Shown: positions 21,196 to 32,147, numbered from the stretch's first letter. The stretch: DNA of 64,000 nt from Trichomonas tenax (GCA_023091735.1 JALKBU010000046.1:1-64000); one strand, 5' to 3'. Notes: generated by a model not told the origin, from the sequence alone. Translations and numbers: made by a program.

Positions 21196-21641
21196 TAAAT
21201 TTGATAATAAATAAACAAACTGCGTATTTTTTATAATTCAAATTTTTTATCTTTCACTTCTATTCGTTCCGATCAACAATTTTCCTTACGTAGATTAAAT
21301 ATGTCCTTAAAAATATGTGAATCCGCATTTAAAATTCAAAATTTCAAAAATATCAAAAATAATGATTAATATCAATATGCTTTGATTAAAGATATCTATT
21401 GATCAATTAAAATATTTATATATTTATTAAATTGATTAAGAGAAGGACCATGAAAAAAAGTGTTTTCGCTTATTTTTTGAAATTCATAAAAATTTCGATA
21501 ATGAAATTTCGTTTTTGCCTTTTTCTAGATTTCGATTTTTAATCGATATTTGGCAAATAAAAACTATTCTATACCTATTTATCACGAAAATTTCATAAAA
21601 TAAAGCTAAGGTCGATTTCTCAAAACGTGACACGACATAGG
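21196..21641. other. Intergenic region
   Basis: AT-rich upstream region of the CHD-like gene; ACGTGACAC lies just before its start. No gene seen. Confidence 0.5.
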
Positions 21642-24600
21642 ATGGAATCTCGAGAGGGATTTCCATCTGGGCCTCAAAATCCATTTCCGCCACAGCCAAA
21701 GAAACGAGGGCGGCCCAAAGGCTCCAAAAACTCGAAAAAGAGAGATAGTTTCGATAGTTTTCAGTTTTTGCCCGTAACAAATTTTATGTCGGACACAGGT
21801 AGAAAGTCAACACGCACACACACGCAAACTACATTCAATGATCTCGCGAGTGATGATGAAATTGGCGATTTTGATCCACTCAATCCTGTGCGAAAAGGTG
21901 TTTCAATCGAAGATGTAATTGCAGGCCCGCCACTAGGACAGGGAGAAGTGTACGTGTGCAAAATGCCGTCAAAATCATTCATTCACCTTCAACAACTTAA
22001 TAGCAATGATATCACAAATACTAAAGCGAATAACCCTTATTCTAAGTATCAAAAGGCAGTTAGCAGGCAATTTGAAGTACTTTTCCCTTCAGTAAAAGGT
22101 TTAACAGAGCCTGTAAGCAAATTATTGGATCCAAATGTCTTCTTTGCTGAACGAATTGTCACTCATCAGTGTGATGAAGAGCTTCTACATGTTGTTGAAC
22201 AACATATTGACATGTCACATTACTTGCCTGGCCTTCCCATCGACAATTCAACAGATTTACAGCAGTTTCTTCGATTTCAGAAGCCATTGCAAAGCATATT
22301 CGACCACAATGAGCCTTTCGTTGGTGAAGATGGCGCATTTATACTCGAACCGAAGCCATTAAATCAAGAAATCATCGAAGTCAACGAAAACGAAACAAAA
22401 GCAGAATCAGAAGATATACCACCGCCAAAGACAAAGTTTTTGATCAAATGGAAGAATCTTCCACTTTCGAAGTCAACTTGGGAGACCCCGGAATCTTTGT
22501 TTGAAGGACCAATTTGTCCAGGAAATTTCGACGAGATCAAAGAAATGATAAGAGCGTACTGGCATAGGCTCAAACACCAAGATACAGAAAAAGAAATACA
22601 TTCTGACGATGTATCAAAAATTATTAATCTTAAACGCGGATATACACTATCAAATCATCAACTCAACGCTGTAAAGAAACTAATGACAGCATTTTTACAC
22701 TACAAAACAATCAATTTACTTTGCACGGAAAATTCGGGCAGAACATTGGTAATTTCTTCGTTACTGCAGACGCTTAGATTCTCATTTCATCATAAACGTC
22801 CCGCTCTCGTTATTTGCCATCCATCTTTCATATATTTATGGGAAAATACATTCAGAATGATGACTAATTTACAATACGCGATATTAGGAACTCAAGACAG
22901 AGACAGAGCTTACCACAAGCAGTGGGAAGTCTCTGGTGACTCAGTTTCAAAGTTTGATGTTTTAATCGCAACAAGTTTTATTATCGAAGCGGAAGCACAG
23001 TTTTTATCAGGCTTAAATTTCGAATTGATTATAGTAGATACGAGAAATGGTGTTCAACACCCAATTGTTGCATTCATTGAAGGAGATCACATAATTATTT
23101 ACCTTTCTCCAACAGATATAGAACACACGACAGTAATAAAACTTCCGTCAACACAATTCAATTACACAGAGCGCGTCATAATGGACGAGAATCTTTCGAA
23201 ACCAGTTATTAATACATTCATCACAGATATCTTGAAAAATAAGCAATCTTCACTATCTATAGAACCGATAGCAACAGATTTCTTCAATCTTACACTCTGC
23301 GTTATGGATCATGTTACACTTTCGCCACAAATGAACGAAATCGCAAATATAATTTTCAGATCAAAACATTCAATCGGAAAACGTCAATTCACACCACAAG
23401 AATACACAGATTTCATCGCAGAATTCTCATCGAAATTGAAGAGGTTAATTACATTAATTCGCGATGGCGGCCTTCAAGTCATCATTTGCAATGACTACGG
23501 CATCCTCAGAATCATCAGGCAGTTTCTTGGCGATCATGGAATTCTTTCAACTTGGTTAAATTCGAATTTAATTAACGAACAACCTTCATTAGTCACTATT
23601 CCTGACACTGGCGTTCTTTTAATGATCAGGAACGAATATTCAAGCATTATTTCGCAAATCAAACCAACGAGAATCATTTTCTACGATTTACCAGCAGTTT
23701 TGAAAATTGATGTTGATTTAGTCCATTTTTTCATGCGTGGAGACCAAAAACCAGAAGTTATACGTTTGGTCAACAAGGACTCTATCGAATCAGTCATTTT
23801 TGCGCAGTTATTGAGAGTCAAAGACTTAAATTTATCTCTTCTAACATCAAACGATTGCGAAGTGTTAATGAGAGCGATAACATTGACTTCGAAGCTAGCA
23901 CGCGAAACACCGGAAGGACTCCCAAACGAATTATTAATCAACTATCCAGAGATCGAAGGAATTCCAGAGAAAATCGATAAAACAATGGAATTTGTCAAAT
24001 CATGCCAAAACTATTGGGAAGAAATATTCCCATCACCAAGTGGCCAACCTCTGAAGCAGTGTGCATGGGTGCAACAAGAAGCACAATCACTCCTCGAAAT
24101 GATGTTCACAATGGTCCCTGGAACATGGGATGATTTCAAAGACAAATTTAATTATCCTGTCAGCGAAATTAGAGAAATTGGACATGCGATTATTTTGCAT
24201 CACATCACAAGGTTGTATGAAGAAGACTTCATTAACTACTCAGTTGCTATTGCGGCCTTCCACATAGATTACTTCGGATGGCCTTATGAGTCTCCTGTTA
24301 CTTCTCCTAAAACATATTGGAACGATATTGCGATGAGAGACACAACATATCCAGCTTCTCTCTTCGTAATGAAAGGCATGCAAAAGACATTCGCAAATGC
24401 CACAAGATTGTTTTCTATCAGTCAGCGCTGCGTCTTCATTCGTGCGTTTATGTATCTCAACCCAGAACCAACACTTCCTGCACGCAGCAAAATTTTGGGA
24501 ACATACACACCAGAATATATATACAATGTCCTCAACACATATCTCTCTGGTTCAACAACGGTGTTTCAACTTTCACAGAAAATAGAGAACTTCACACAAC

Positions 24601-26417
24601 AAGATTTCGATACAGTTTTCAAAGTCGTTTACCCGCAAATGAAATGCGAAGTTTTGATGTATGTCACAAGGATGATGTCGAAAGGAGAAACGGATACAGA
24701 GATAAAGGAACTTCGTCCTATTATGGCATCAATGGTTTATGGTCCTTTCTTCTTCGGATGGACGGAGCAGCATATTTTGGATATTTTAAGGGGAATGTCT
24801 TTGCATGGAATTCCTGTTACTCCAGACTCCAACACTCCCGATTACACAATGTTTGCAGCAATGCTTGGCATCACAGGAAGATCTGTTGAAATGATTAACA
24901 CATTCATGGAGATGTTTTATGCGTTATTGATCACGAGTCACACTGCGCATGAAGCGATGATTATTCCTGAAACATTAACTTTGATTAAACCACAACCACA
25001 TAATATCAAAGGAAAAGAAGTTTTCGCACCGCAAATCATCGCTTATGAAATTGTCGACAGAACAATCAGATCTATTGATATGATCGGATTTGCAAGGAAA
25101 ACGATTCGCGAGAAACTTGACAAATTCTTCCCTCAGTCAATTCTTCCTCCAGGATGGACTAAAGAATGCGATGAAGCTCTCCTTGAAGGAATTGTTCAGT
25201 ATGGTTTGGAATCACGTGAACAATTGGCAACAATCCCTTACAAGCCACCACGCGATACATTTTATGATTGCATGATGTCGGCAGATTTGAGCAAGTTTGC
25301 AAATGTGTTCACAACCGATCTCGCATCAAAGCGTTTATCATTCTTAGTGCTGACAGCTTCAGGTGTTCCCCGTCGTATCAGTTTCTGGGACAACGGCGTT
25401 AGACATCTCGGGATTCAAATCCAATCTAGACAAGACTGGGAAAACGATATGAAACAACTTGAGAAGGAATATCACCACGAATATCTGATAAAATACAAAG
25501 AAGACATGTTAATTAACAATCCACAGCTTAGAGAGTACTTCGAGGAGAAACAGAAGGAAAAGAAACGCTTACAACAAGAAAAACAATTAGAGAAATTAAA
25601 ACCAAAGGCAAAGAAGATGTCTTCGAAATCAATATTCAGAGGTTTATCTCCACCTCCACAAAAGAAATCGTCAAGAAGGAGAATGGATGAAGAACCACAG
25701 ACAGAACAAAAGAAGCCAGAAGATTCAAAACCTTTCCCAACACCAGTATTAGGATCAGAGCCAACTCCAGAAACATTACCACCACCACCACCAGAAGGAA
25801 TGCCAACACCGGAAATTAAACAAGATGATGCTCCAAGTTCAGCAGCAGTTGAAAGTCCAAAGCCATCGACATCACCGAAACCACGCATAGTACTCAAACC
25901 TCCGAAACACGAAGGAGAAGCTTCACAACAAAATTCACAAAAAGGAACACCAGAAAAGAAGAAGAAACATCCACTCCTCAAATTAAATTATCCCAAGACG
26001 CATGAATATGAACAACCTGTTACAGAAGAAGTTCCACCACCACAGCCTGCAGCTGAAGATTCCATTTATCCAGTCAAGAGGAAGATCATTTATAAATATG
26101 TCGATGCAAGTGAATTGCCTGACAGTGAAGATGAATCCGATGATGACGAAGAAGATGACGCTTACAAGAAGAAGAATCACGCGAAGAATAAAAAACACGC
26201 AAGAGATTATCTTATTGAAATGAACAGACGCTTAAATATAAATCTCAGAGAAAAGAAGCCTGTTGAATATAAAGAAATGGATGCTGGGGAAGAAGCTCAA
26301 CCACACCAAACAAGATTCGTTTTGAAGAAGAGAACGGGTGTCGAGAAAAAGATGAAGAGAGATGAAGAAACTCCATCAGATCAAGATGACAAGAGCTGGG
26401 AGAAATCACACAAATAG
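21642..26417 (+). CDS. CHD-type chromatin protein with degenerate SNF2 ATPase
   Basis: 1591 residues from ATG 21642 (MESREGFPSGP); the frame extends further only to a GTG. Order: AT-hook (KKRGRPKGSK, about 20-30), two chromodomain-like segments (about 105-200; about 262-295 with KFLIKWKNLPLSKSTWE), SNF2 N-lobe (about 330-520), C-lobe (about 600-720), a SANT-like helix set (WTKECDEALLEGIVQYGL, about 1170) and a long Pro/Lys/acid-rich tail. This is the CHD remodeller layout. The Walker A site (GLGKT in active enzymes) reads ENSGRTL near 361, without lysine. The DEAH box reads VDTRN near 464. Motif VI is FMRGDQKPEV instead of RAHRIGQ. ATP-driven remodelling is therefore unlikely. It may act as a nucleosome-binding scaffold. 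Convergent with the Ski3-like gene, 85 bp apart. Confidence 0.85.
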   Translation: MESREGFPSGPQNPFPPQPKKRGRPKGSKNSKKRDSFDSFQFLPVTNFMSDTGRKSTRTHTQTTFNDLASDDEIGDFDPLNPVRKGVSIEDVIAGPPLGQGEVYVCKMPSKSFIHLQQLNSNDITNTKANNPYSKYQKAVSRQFEVLFPSVKGLTEPVSKLLDPNVFFAERIVTHQCDEELLHVVEQHIDMSHYLPGLPIDNSTDLQQFLRFQKPLQSIFDHNEPFVGEDGAFILEPKPLNQEIIEVNENETKAESEDIPPPKTKFLIKWKNLPLSKSTWETPESLFEGPICPGNFDEIKEMIRAYWHRLKHQDTEKEIHSDDVSKIINLKRGYTLSNHQLNAVKKLMTAFLHYKTINLLCTENSGRTLVISSLLQTLRFSFHHKRPALVICHPSFIYLWENTFRMMTNLQYAILGTQDRDRAYHKQWEVSGDSVSKFDVLIATSFIIEAEAQFLSGLNFELIIVDTRNGVQHPIVAFIEGDHIIIYLSPTDIEHTTVIKLPSTQFNYTERVIMDENLSKPVINTFITDILKNKQSSLSIEPIATDFFNLTLCVMDHVTLSPQMNEIANIIFRSKHSIGKRQFTPQEYTDFIAEFSSKLKRLITLIRDGGLQVIICNDYGILRIIRQFLGDHGILSTWLNSNLINEQPSLVTIPDTGVLLMIRNEYSSIISQIKPTRIIFYDLPAVLKIDVDLVHFFMRGDQKPEVIRLVNKDSIESVIFAQLLRVKDLNLSLLTSNDCEVLMRAITLTSKLARETPEGLPNELLINYPEIEGIPEKIDKTMEFVKSCQNYWEEIFPSPSGQPLKQCAWVQQEAQSLLEMMFTMVPGTWDDFKDKFNYPVSEIREIGHAIILHHITRLYEEDFINYSVAIAAFHIDYFGWPYESPVTSPKTYWNDIAMRDTTYPASLFVMKGMQKTFANATRLFSISQRCVFIRAFMYLNPEPTLPARSKILGTYTPEYIYNVLNTYLSGSTTVFQLSQKIENFTQQDFDTVFKVVYPQMKCEVLMYVTRMMSKGETDTEIKELRPIMASMVYGPFFFGWTEQHILDILRGMSLHGIPVTPDSNTPDYTMFAAMLGITGRSVEMINTFMEMFYALLITSHTAHEAMIIPETLTLIKPQPHNIKGKEVFAPQIIAYEIVDRTIRSIDMIGFARKTIREKLDKFFPQSILPPGWTKECDEALLEGIVQYGLESREQLATIPYKPPRDTFYDCMMSADLSKFANVFTTDLASKRLSFLVLTASGVPRRISFWDNGVRHLGIQIQSRQDWENDMKQLEKEYHHEYLIKYKEDMLINNPQLREYFEEKQKEKKRLQQEKQLEKLKPKAKKMSSKSIFRGLSPPPQKKSSRRRMDEEPQTEQKKPEDSKPFPTPVLGSEPTPETLPPPPPEGMPTPEIKQDDAPSSAAVESPKPSTSPKPRIVLKPPKHEGEASQQNSQKGTPEKKKKHPLLKLNYPKTHEYEQPVTEEVPPPQPAAEDSIYPVKRKIIYKYVDASELPDSEDESDDDEEDDAYKKKNHAKNKKHARDYLIEMNRRLNINLREKKPVEYKEMDAGEEAQPHQTRFVLKKRTGVEKKMKRDEETPSDQDDKSWEKSHK

Positions 26418-26502
26418 CTATCCTTTATATATTATTTTTTTATTTAGATGTTTTTAAAGAACTTTTTTATATTTCTTGTATTTATAAATAAACTCTATAA
26501 TT

Positions 26503-29500
26503 TTATATATCAGACAATTGTTGGATAGATATTTTCAGCTTCTTATACATATGAGGTGATAATATTGCGAGTTGCTGAAGTGAATTTTTCGCTTCTTTCT
26601 TCATTCCTAACTTCATTTGAAGAACTGCTTGCAAGCGAAGTAACTCTCTATCATTTGTTGCTTTCATCGCTGCTTGTAATGCCACGTAAGCAAATTGGTA
26701 ATCTTCCTCACGCTTATCCCTCAAAACTTCTATGCACAGGTTCTTGATTATTGGACCGCTTCTTCCGAATTTCTCCAAAGCAACTTTTGCAGCATCATAA
26801 GAGTTCATTGTTCTCTTCGCATTGTAAAGGAACTCTATTGGGTCTGTTTCTGCGTGTGGAAGTTCGAGTTTTGTTCCTTTAGGAGCGACTTGCAACGCTG
26901 CTTTCTCTAAATCAGTTGTAAATGAAGAATGAGTGAACTTCTTTATGACTTCAATGATTAACTCAGACGCTCCTTTCTTGTCGCCATTTTGGATCTTGTT
27001 GGCTGCAACTGCAAGTGTTTTAAGTGGTTCTTCTGTTGATTCGATTTCAACAGATTTGAACTTTTCATCAGAGTTCAATCTCTTCAATCTTTCGATGCGC
27101 TTTGAGTCATTTTGATCGCAGAACATTAACGCAAAATCGTATTTTCCAAGTGCTTCGAACGCCGCAGAAATAGCAACAGAATCTTCACCCATGAATGAGA
27201 AATGAAGAGCATCATAAGGTCTGTTGCATTTGAGTGCGAAAAGAGGAAGATTTGGAAGGATTGCTTGAGAGGCACCAAACTCGAAAGCGACCTTTGATGC
27301 TTCAAGTTTATCGACTTTCTTTGTTTGTATTAAGATCTGCCAAACATCGGGATCATAAGGATTGAACGATCTGGCGGCGTTTGTTGCTGTTTCAAGGAGT
27401 TTGTCATCTTCTATCAACAAAGCAATTGCTGCAATGCATGTGTATGAACGGGCCATTTCAGTGGAAGTTGCGAGTTTTGCAGCAACACAAAGACAGTGAC
27501 GAGCGTACGCGAACTGCTTAAGAAGAGCAAATGTAACACCAAGATACATCCAGACACCGGAATGATCGGTGAATGTTTTAATAACTCTCCTGAGAACTAA
27601 CGCAGCTTGATCGGCAAGATTCCTCATAGAAAGGACTCTTGCAACATCAATGAATGCTTCAGCACGTCTGTCAACTTCAGCGCGTTTCATATAACACTTT
27701 TGTGCATCCATTAAGTAGTTAAGATCCTTTTCGATGTTAGAATGCTCGATGTAATAATCTCCGCAGATCTTCAAGACACTGCCGAGATTACCCCATTGAT
27801 TGCAAAACTCATTAACGAGTGGCAAAACTCTGTTTGACAAGAAGCGACATGTTTCGATTCTGTTGAATCTCTGGAACATTCTCAGATTGGAGATTGTTTG
27901 CTGCAAATATGCAAAGAATCTCTGCGGCGACTTCTTCATATTAAAGTCAGTGTTGAAAGGAATTGGACACTCAAACAAAGCTTTAAGCTGACTGTCTAAG
28001 TCCAAATCTTCTTCACCGAGATTGTGGATTTCTTGTAAAACACTCATCGCTGCTTTCGCTCTTCCAAGCAACAAATAGGAATGTCCGAGAGCTGACCAAC
28101 TTATTGCGCGCTTTGGATTGAAGCGGAGGTCCTTCTGGAATTCTTCGCAGGCTTCTTCATGACGTCCAAGCTTTTGAAGAATCAAACCACAGCGGAAATG
28201 AGACCATTTAGTGTCGACTTTTTGCGCAAGTTGTAAACTTTCTTCGAGCTTTCCTTGTTCAGCGAGTGCTCGCGATGTTAATTCGAGAGCGCTTTTGTCT
28301 TCAAGGCCAAGATCGTAGGCACGCTGGAACAGGAAAATTGCTTTCTTTTCATCTTTCTTGTAATCTATCATCCATTTACCGAAGAACAAATATCCTATTG
28401 GATCATCTCTGTTTGCTTTCATTGCTTCAACGAAATATTTCTCAGCGTCATCGCCAAGTTCATCGCGAAGCTCATAGGCTGCTTCTGCTTTTGCAGAAAC
28501 GACTTTTGGCGTGTTTTCACACTTGATAATTTTTCTTAATCTGTCTTTGTTTTTATCTTTTCTGTACATGAGCAAATCGATGATAACTCTTTCCTCCTGT
28601 GTTATGACATTGTGCACATCCTCGTCTAGCAATTTTTCTGCTTCTTGACCCCTTCCTTGTCTGATTAATATTCGAATTAAAAGAGGTGTTCCTGTATAAG
28701 GATCATTCTTAATAATTTCGTTGATGGTTGCTATTGCTGATTGTATATCACCAAGTTCTTCTTTTGTTTCACTGAGTTTTACAATTAATGGAATATAATT
28801 TGGATATTTAAAGAGAGCATCGTTAATTGCTTGTAACCTTGCATTCGGGTCCGTAAGGAGATTGATGTAATACATCCATCCACTGACAAATGGAGGAATT
28901 AATGAAATTGCATGTCTTAAAGCTGTTAAATCGTACTTTTTAGCTGCTTTCACGAAAGCCGAGAATAAATCAGAGCCATTTGCTACATGTTTCTCAGCCG
29001 ATTTCAATGGCTCATCGCCAAAAAGGGTTTCAACATAGATTCGATCTTGATTATCAATAGGCAAGTGTTGGATCCAATGTAGTGCCTGGAATATATCGGA
29101 CTCCTCAAGTAAAGTGTGAATCAATCGAGAACAGACTTCTGGGTCCTTCATTGCCTGCAATTTCAGCATTTTTAATCTTATATCGAGTGTATATGGATAT
29201 TCAGGTATAATTGCAGTAATAGGAAGTTCTAAAGCCTTTGGAACAACTTCCAATAATCGAACAAATTGTTTTGTTAAGTTTTCATCATCCAATTCAATCA
29301 AAAATGGAGCGATTTGCTTTAGTAAAGATGCATCAGGCTGACATATTTCTAGTGCTCTAACGATTGTCTCGAGTAATCTTGTGCTTTTTGAGTCAATTTC
29401 GATCTGAATTAACAATTTCCATGGAAGAGCATCGTCTGGTTTCAATCTACAACACTCTTCAGCGCTTCTTCGTGCTTCTTGGTAATTTCCCATCTTCATT

Positions 29501-29682
29501 TTCATCGTGCAAGTCATAAATGCGGTTTCATAAATTCTATATTCGATTCTTTTCGCTGTGGGAGAGATTCTCGACAGTATTTTATTGCATTCGTCGTATT
29601 TCTTTTCAGCAATGTAAGCTTTGGCGTCTGTAAGGCCGCCATCGATCAATCTCTTATCACGTTGAAGTTGATCTTTATTCAT
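26503..29682 (-). CDS. Large TPR-repeat protein, Ski3/TTC37-like
   Basis: 1059 residues made almost entirely of tetratricopeptide-like helical repeats. Clear units include FRCGLILQKLGRHEEACEEF, ISWSALGHSYLLLGRAKAAM and VWMYLGVTFALLKQFAYARH. The density of repeats, the size and the middle block of high-scoring TPRs match Ski3/TTC37, scaffold of the cytoplasmic Ski complex that feeds RNA to the exosome. Other giant TPR scaffolds remain possible. No signal peptide or membrane segment. The start at ATG 29682 is supported by initiator TCATA 2 nt upstream. Neighbouring CHD-like gene is convergent. Confidence 0.65.
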   Translation of the reverse strand: MNKDQLQRDKRLIDGGLTDAKAYIAEKKYDECNKILSRISPTAKRIEYRIYETAFMTCTMKMKMGNYQEARRSAEECCRLKPDDALPWKLLIQIEIDSKSTRLLETIVRALEICQPDASLLKQIAPFLIELDDENLTKQFVRLLEVVPKALELPITAIIPEYPYTLDIRLKMLKLQAMKDPEVCSRLIHTLLEESDIFQALHWIQHLPIDNQDRIYVETLFGDEPLKSAEKHVANGSDLFSAFVKAAKKYDLTALRHAISLIPPFVSGWMYYINLLTDPNARLQAINDALFKYPNYIPLIVKLSETKEELGDIQSAIATINEIIKNDPYTGTPLLIRILIRQGRGQEAEKLLDEDVHNVITQEERVIIDLLMYRKDKNKDRLRKIIKCENTPKVVSAKAEAAYELRDELGDDAEKYFVEAMKANRDDPIGYLFFGKWMIDYKKDEKKAIFLFQRAYDLGLEDKSALELTSRALAEQGKLEESLQLAQKVDTKWSHFRCGLILQKLGRHEEACEEFQKDLRFNPKRAISWSALGHSYLLLGRAKAAMSVLQEIHNLGEEDLDLDSQLKALFECPIPFNTDFNMKKSPQRFFAYLQQTISNLRMFQRFNRIETCRFLSNRVLPLVNEFCNQWGNLGSVLKICGDYYIEHSNIEKDLNYLMDAQKCYMKRAEVDRRAEAFIDVARVLSMRNLADQAALVLRRVIKTFTDHSGVWMYLGVTFALLKQFAYARHCLCVAAKLATSTEMARSYTCIAAIALLIEDDKLLETATNAARSFNPYDPDVWQILIQTKKVDKLEASKVAFEFGASQAILPNLPLFALKCNRPYDALHFSFMGEDSVAISAAFEALGKYDFALMFCDQNDSKRIERLKRLNSDEKFKSVEIESTEEPLKTLAVAANKIQNGDKKGASELIIEVIKKFTHSSFTTDLEKAALQVAPKGTKLELPHAETDPIEFLYNAKRTMNSYDAAKVALEKFGRSGPIIKNLCIEVLRDKREEDYQFAYVALQAAMKATNDRELLRLQAVLQMKLGMKKEAKNSLQQLAILSPHMYKKLKISIQQLSDI

Positions 29683-29683
29683 T

Positions 29684-29688
29684 TATGA
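29684..29688 (-). promoter_or_regulatory. Initiator-like TCATA before Ski3-like gene
   Basis: Minus-strand TCATA begins 6 nt before the ATG. The leader would be only about 3 nt, so it may be a chance match. Confidence 0.35.
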
Positions 29689-30147
29689 TTTTTGCCAAAC
29701 TGCGCAAATGCTTGTATGTTTTTGGCTCGGTTTTAAAATAATAAACTAATTTTTATTTTTTGCAATTATTTACAATATTTTCCATTCTTTCTTCATTGTT
29801 TATATTCAAATAATAATTAATTCATGATGTATATGTGTCTTATTAATTATATTTTAGTTATATTTCATGACTTGATTTCTTGAGAAGTGGGTGCGCAGAA
29901 AATTTTTAAACCAGAAAGCCATATTTATATGGTATACTATATAGGTCCTACTGATGCTATATCCGAGAGGGATCTTGAAAATAACAAGTTTATGATACAT
30001 GAAAAAAATATGATTCTAAAGACTCTCTCACTCTTTAAGGTTATCCCTCGGATGGAAAAAGTTCAAAGTATCTTTATAAATAAAAGTCAATAAGCGAAGC
30101 TTATCTAATGTTATTGAGGTCTTTTCTATGAGCTTCTTTTGCTAGTT
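29689..30147. other. Intergenic region
   Basis: AT-rich. A 68-codon plus-strand frame at 29887-30093 begins with GTG and is only weakly coding-like. No supported gene. Confidence 0.4.
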
Positions 30148-30384
30148 TCAGTTTCTTCTTGAGATTGGTGATTTTCGTTTTAATCTTAGATCCTGAACAA
30201 GCTGTCTCAGGCTGTTCAAACTTTCTCTTTTTTCATCAATAAGATTCCATAGCATATCAACATCTTTCTGCTGTTCGACTCTGTTTTTATGCTTCTGGAA
30301 TTCATCTCTATTGGCGTGGAATATGTTGTAGAACTGCTTGAAAGAGTCAAGGTCGTCCTTAATCATGTTGCGCATGTCTGTCAT
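30148..30384 (-). CDS. Small coiled-coil protein, possibly 5'-damaged
   Basis: 78 residues from ATG 30384 (MTDMRNMIKDDLDSFKQFY), charged and helical throughout, ending KRKSPISRRN. Coding-like sequence continues upstream in the same frame to about 30498 (QEIKSFDEIFDTKPDEVLQKL and TRTTNSM) but without an ATG until ATG-TAT-TGA near 30522; two in-frame TGA codons intervene. An initiator TCATA (plus 30522-30526) and a TGACATGTAAA array (30538-30579) lie just beyond. So a longer ancestral protein of about 120 residues probably lost its N-terminus, leaving either a shortened gene or a pseudogene. Family unknown. Confidence 0.4.
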   Translation of the reverse strand: MTDMRNMIKDDLDSFKQFYNIFHANRDEFQKHKNRVEQQKDVDMLWNLIDEKRESLNSLRQLVQDLRLKRKSPISRRN

Positions 30385-30537
30385 TGAGTTTGTTGTCCTT
30401 GTTGCAATCTCGAGGTTTGATTTTGCATTTTCGAGTTTTTGCAGGACTTCATCAGGTTTGGTATCAAAAATTTCATCAAAAGACTTGATTTCTTGCTTGA
30501 TTCAGTGTTTTAATCAATACATATGAAAAATTTATAT

Positions 30538-30579
30538 TGACATGTAAACAAAAATTTTGACAAAAATTTTTACATGTCA
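30538..30579. repeat. TGACATGTAAA-type array, 20-bp step plus inverted copy
   Basis: TGACATGTAAA at 30538-30548, TGACAAAAATT at 30558-30568 (20 bp later) and the inverted TTTACATGTCA at 30569-30579. Upstream of the small coiled-coil gene. Confidence 0.6.
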
Positions 30580-30819
30580 AATAAACAAAAAGTTTAATCT
30601 GGCCGCAATTTAAGAACCCACTCTATCTTTAGGTTTGCAATTTAGACCCAAAAAGATTTTCAACGCATTTCTTACACATGTCTCATTTCAATGAGGTTCT
30701 TTAATTTCTTGGTCCACGTTGAATCTATCATCAAACACTTTTTAGGGCTGATTTTGCGTTAAATAAAGGAGTTGGAATATGAAGAGTAACTTTTAAAAGA
30801 AGAGTATAAAATATTATAT

Positions 30820-31293
30820 TTAAATGTAACGCTTGCGGGTGGCACGGCAAGCACCGCAGAAGATTGTCCAGCCGAAAACAAGAAGGAAGAGGCAAATGAA
30901 AAGATTGAAAGTGCCGAGAACAGCAGAAACTCTATAAACTGGATCTGTGTGGACGTACCTGATAGCGAAATCTACTGGCTCTGTGGAGTTTGCCTTGAGT
31001 TGGAGGAGGAATGGAGACTCAGTGTTTGGTTTATATGTGAGTGTGGAGAATTCCTTTCCTTCGCCTCTGCCCTCAGATTTGAATGATACTTTGCTGAATT
31101 CTGTTGCACCGTATTCTTTCTTGCTCATCGTGAAATCACCTGTGAGATTTGATTTGAGAATAACAAGAATTGCTGCCTTCTTATCGCCTTGAACCCAGAA
31201 CTCCGCTGTCGGGTTGGCGACGCAGTTGTGATATGTGTCATCTAAAGGAAGTCCTACAGCGGACAAACCTAAATATGTGAATAAGCACAACAT
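30820..31293 (-). CDS. Type I membrane protein, function unknown
   Basis: 157 residues. The N-terminus (MLCLFTYLGLSAVGLPL) looks like a signal peptide. A luminal/extracellular domain of about 95 residues carries two N-glycosylation sequons (NLT, NST). It is followed by a transmembrane segment (LGTFNLFICLFLLVFGWTIF, about 126-146) and a short basic tail (ACRATRKRYI). The beta-rich ectodomain plus single anchor recalls p24/TRAP-like cargo or translocon partners, but no diagnostic motif is visible. An initiator TCACA on the minus strand (plus 31313-31317) would give a 22-nt leader. Confidence 0.75.
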   Translation of the reverse strand: MLCLFTYLGLSAVGLPLDDTYHNCVANPTAEFWVQGDKKAAILVILKSNLTGDFTMSKKEYGATEFSKVSFKSEGRGEGKEFSTLTYKPNTESPFLLQLKANSTEPVDFAIRYVHTDPVYRVSAVLGTFNLFICLFLLVFGWTIFCGACRATRKRYI

Positions 31294-31317
31294 TTTTTTT
31301 TAATTCGGCGGTTGTGA

Positions 31318-32147
31318 AAGTATTTTTTTATCGTCATTCGCTTTTTTCTTTGGCATAAATACCATTTTCGCATTATTTGGGACTCTCATTATTAAAACAT
31401 GCCGAAAAATCATCCGGTGACCATCAGATCTTCGATATTTACGGTCAAATGCGTGAATTTTTGTAGCAACATATATATATCATTTTGAACATAACCACTT
31501 AACATTGTACCCAATTGTAATGATATGTATATATTACTACCGCAGTGATGATCATGCTTAGTAATGAGTTGCGAAAAATATTGATATGATATCTATGATA
31601 TAAACATGTGTTATTGGAAATCGAAGTATATACTTATATAGGGATGTTGCTTGAGTTTTTAGGCATTAGGCTATCTATATAAATAGTAATAGGGATCATG
31701 AGATATCAAGAAATCCATTTCTCATATTCATTAGCCAGATACTGCGAACTGTCTAATCTATTTTCTAAGTCTTGGAAGACATATATTCTTGAGATATCTC
31801 ATGTTCATGATATTTTTAGTTTTTATATCTTATATTATGTATTACACATGTTTTGCTTCTAGAATTTTGATATAATACAGGAGTGTTGTATATACAATGA
31901 ATCAAACATATAGATTGTCCATTAAATAAAAATATCAAATATAAAATTAGAATATTTTTCAATAAAATTCGGATAAATAATTGACAATTAAAATGGAAAT
32001 AGTATTTCTAAGAATTAGAGTGTTAAATCGAGAGAATATCTTGAAGGAAACAGAATTCAGCGGTAAAAATTTAAAAATCATAATAAACATCATAAGCAGG
32101 ATTATACAACACAGTAATCAAGAATTGACGATAATCAAAAATCAAAA
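31318..32147. other. Intergenic region
   Basis: About 0.8 kb of AT-rich DNA, no gene recognised. Short palindromic stretches such as GAGATATC around 31700-31800 but nothing distinct. Confidence 0.45.

Noticed and set aside
24317..24889. 190-codon plus-strand frame inside the CHD-like gene
   Set aside because: Overlaps a long, clearly coding frame and has unnatural composition (many Cys/His/Ser).
25472..25981. 169-codon minus-strand frame, Gly/Ser/Phe-rich
   Set aside because: Antisense shadow of the Pro/Lys-rich tail of the CHD-like gene; no promoter or natural protein composition.
29887..30093. 68-codon frame starting GTG
   Set aside because: No ATG, no promoter element, weak coding bias.
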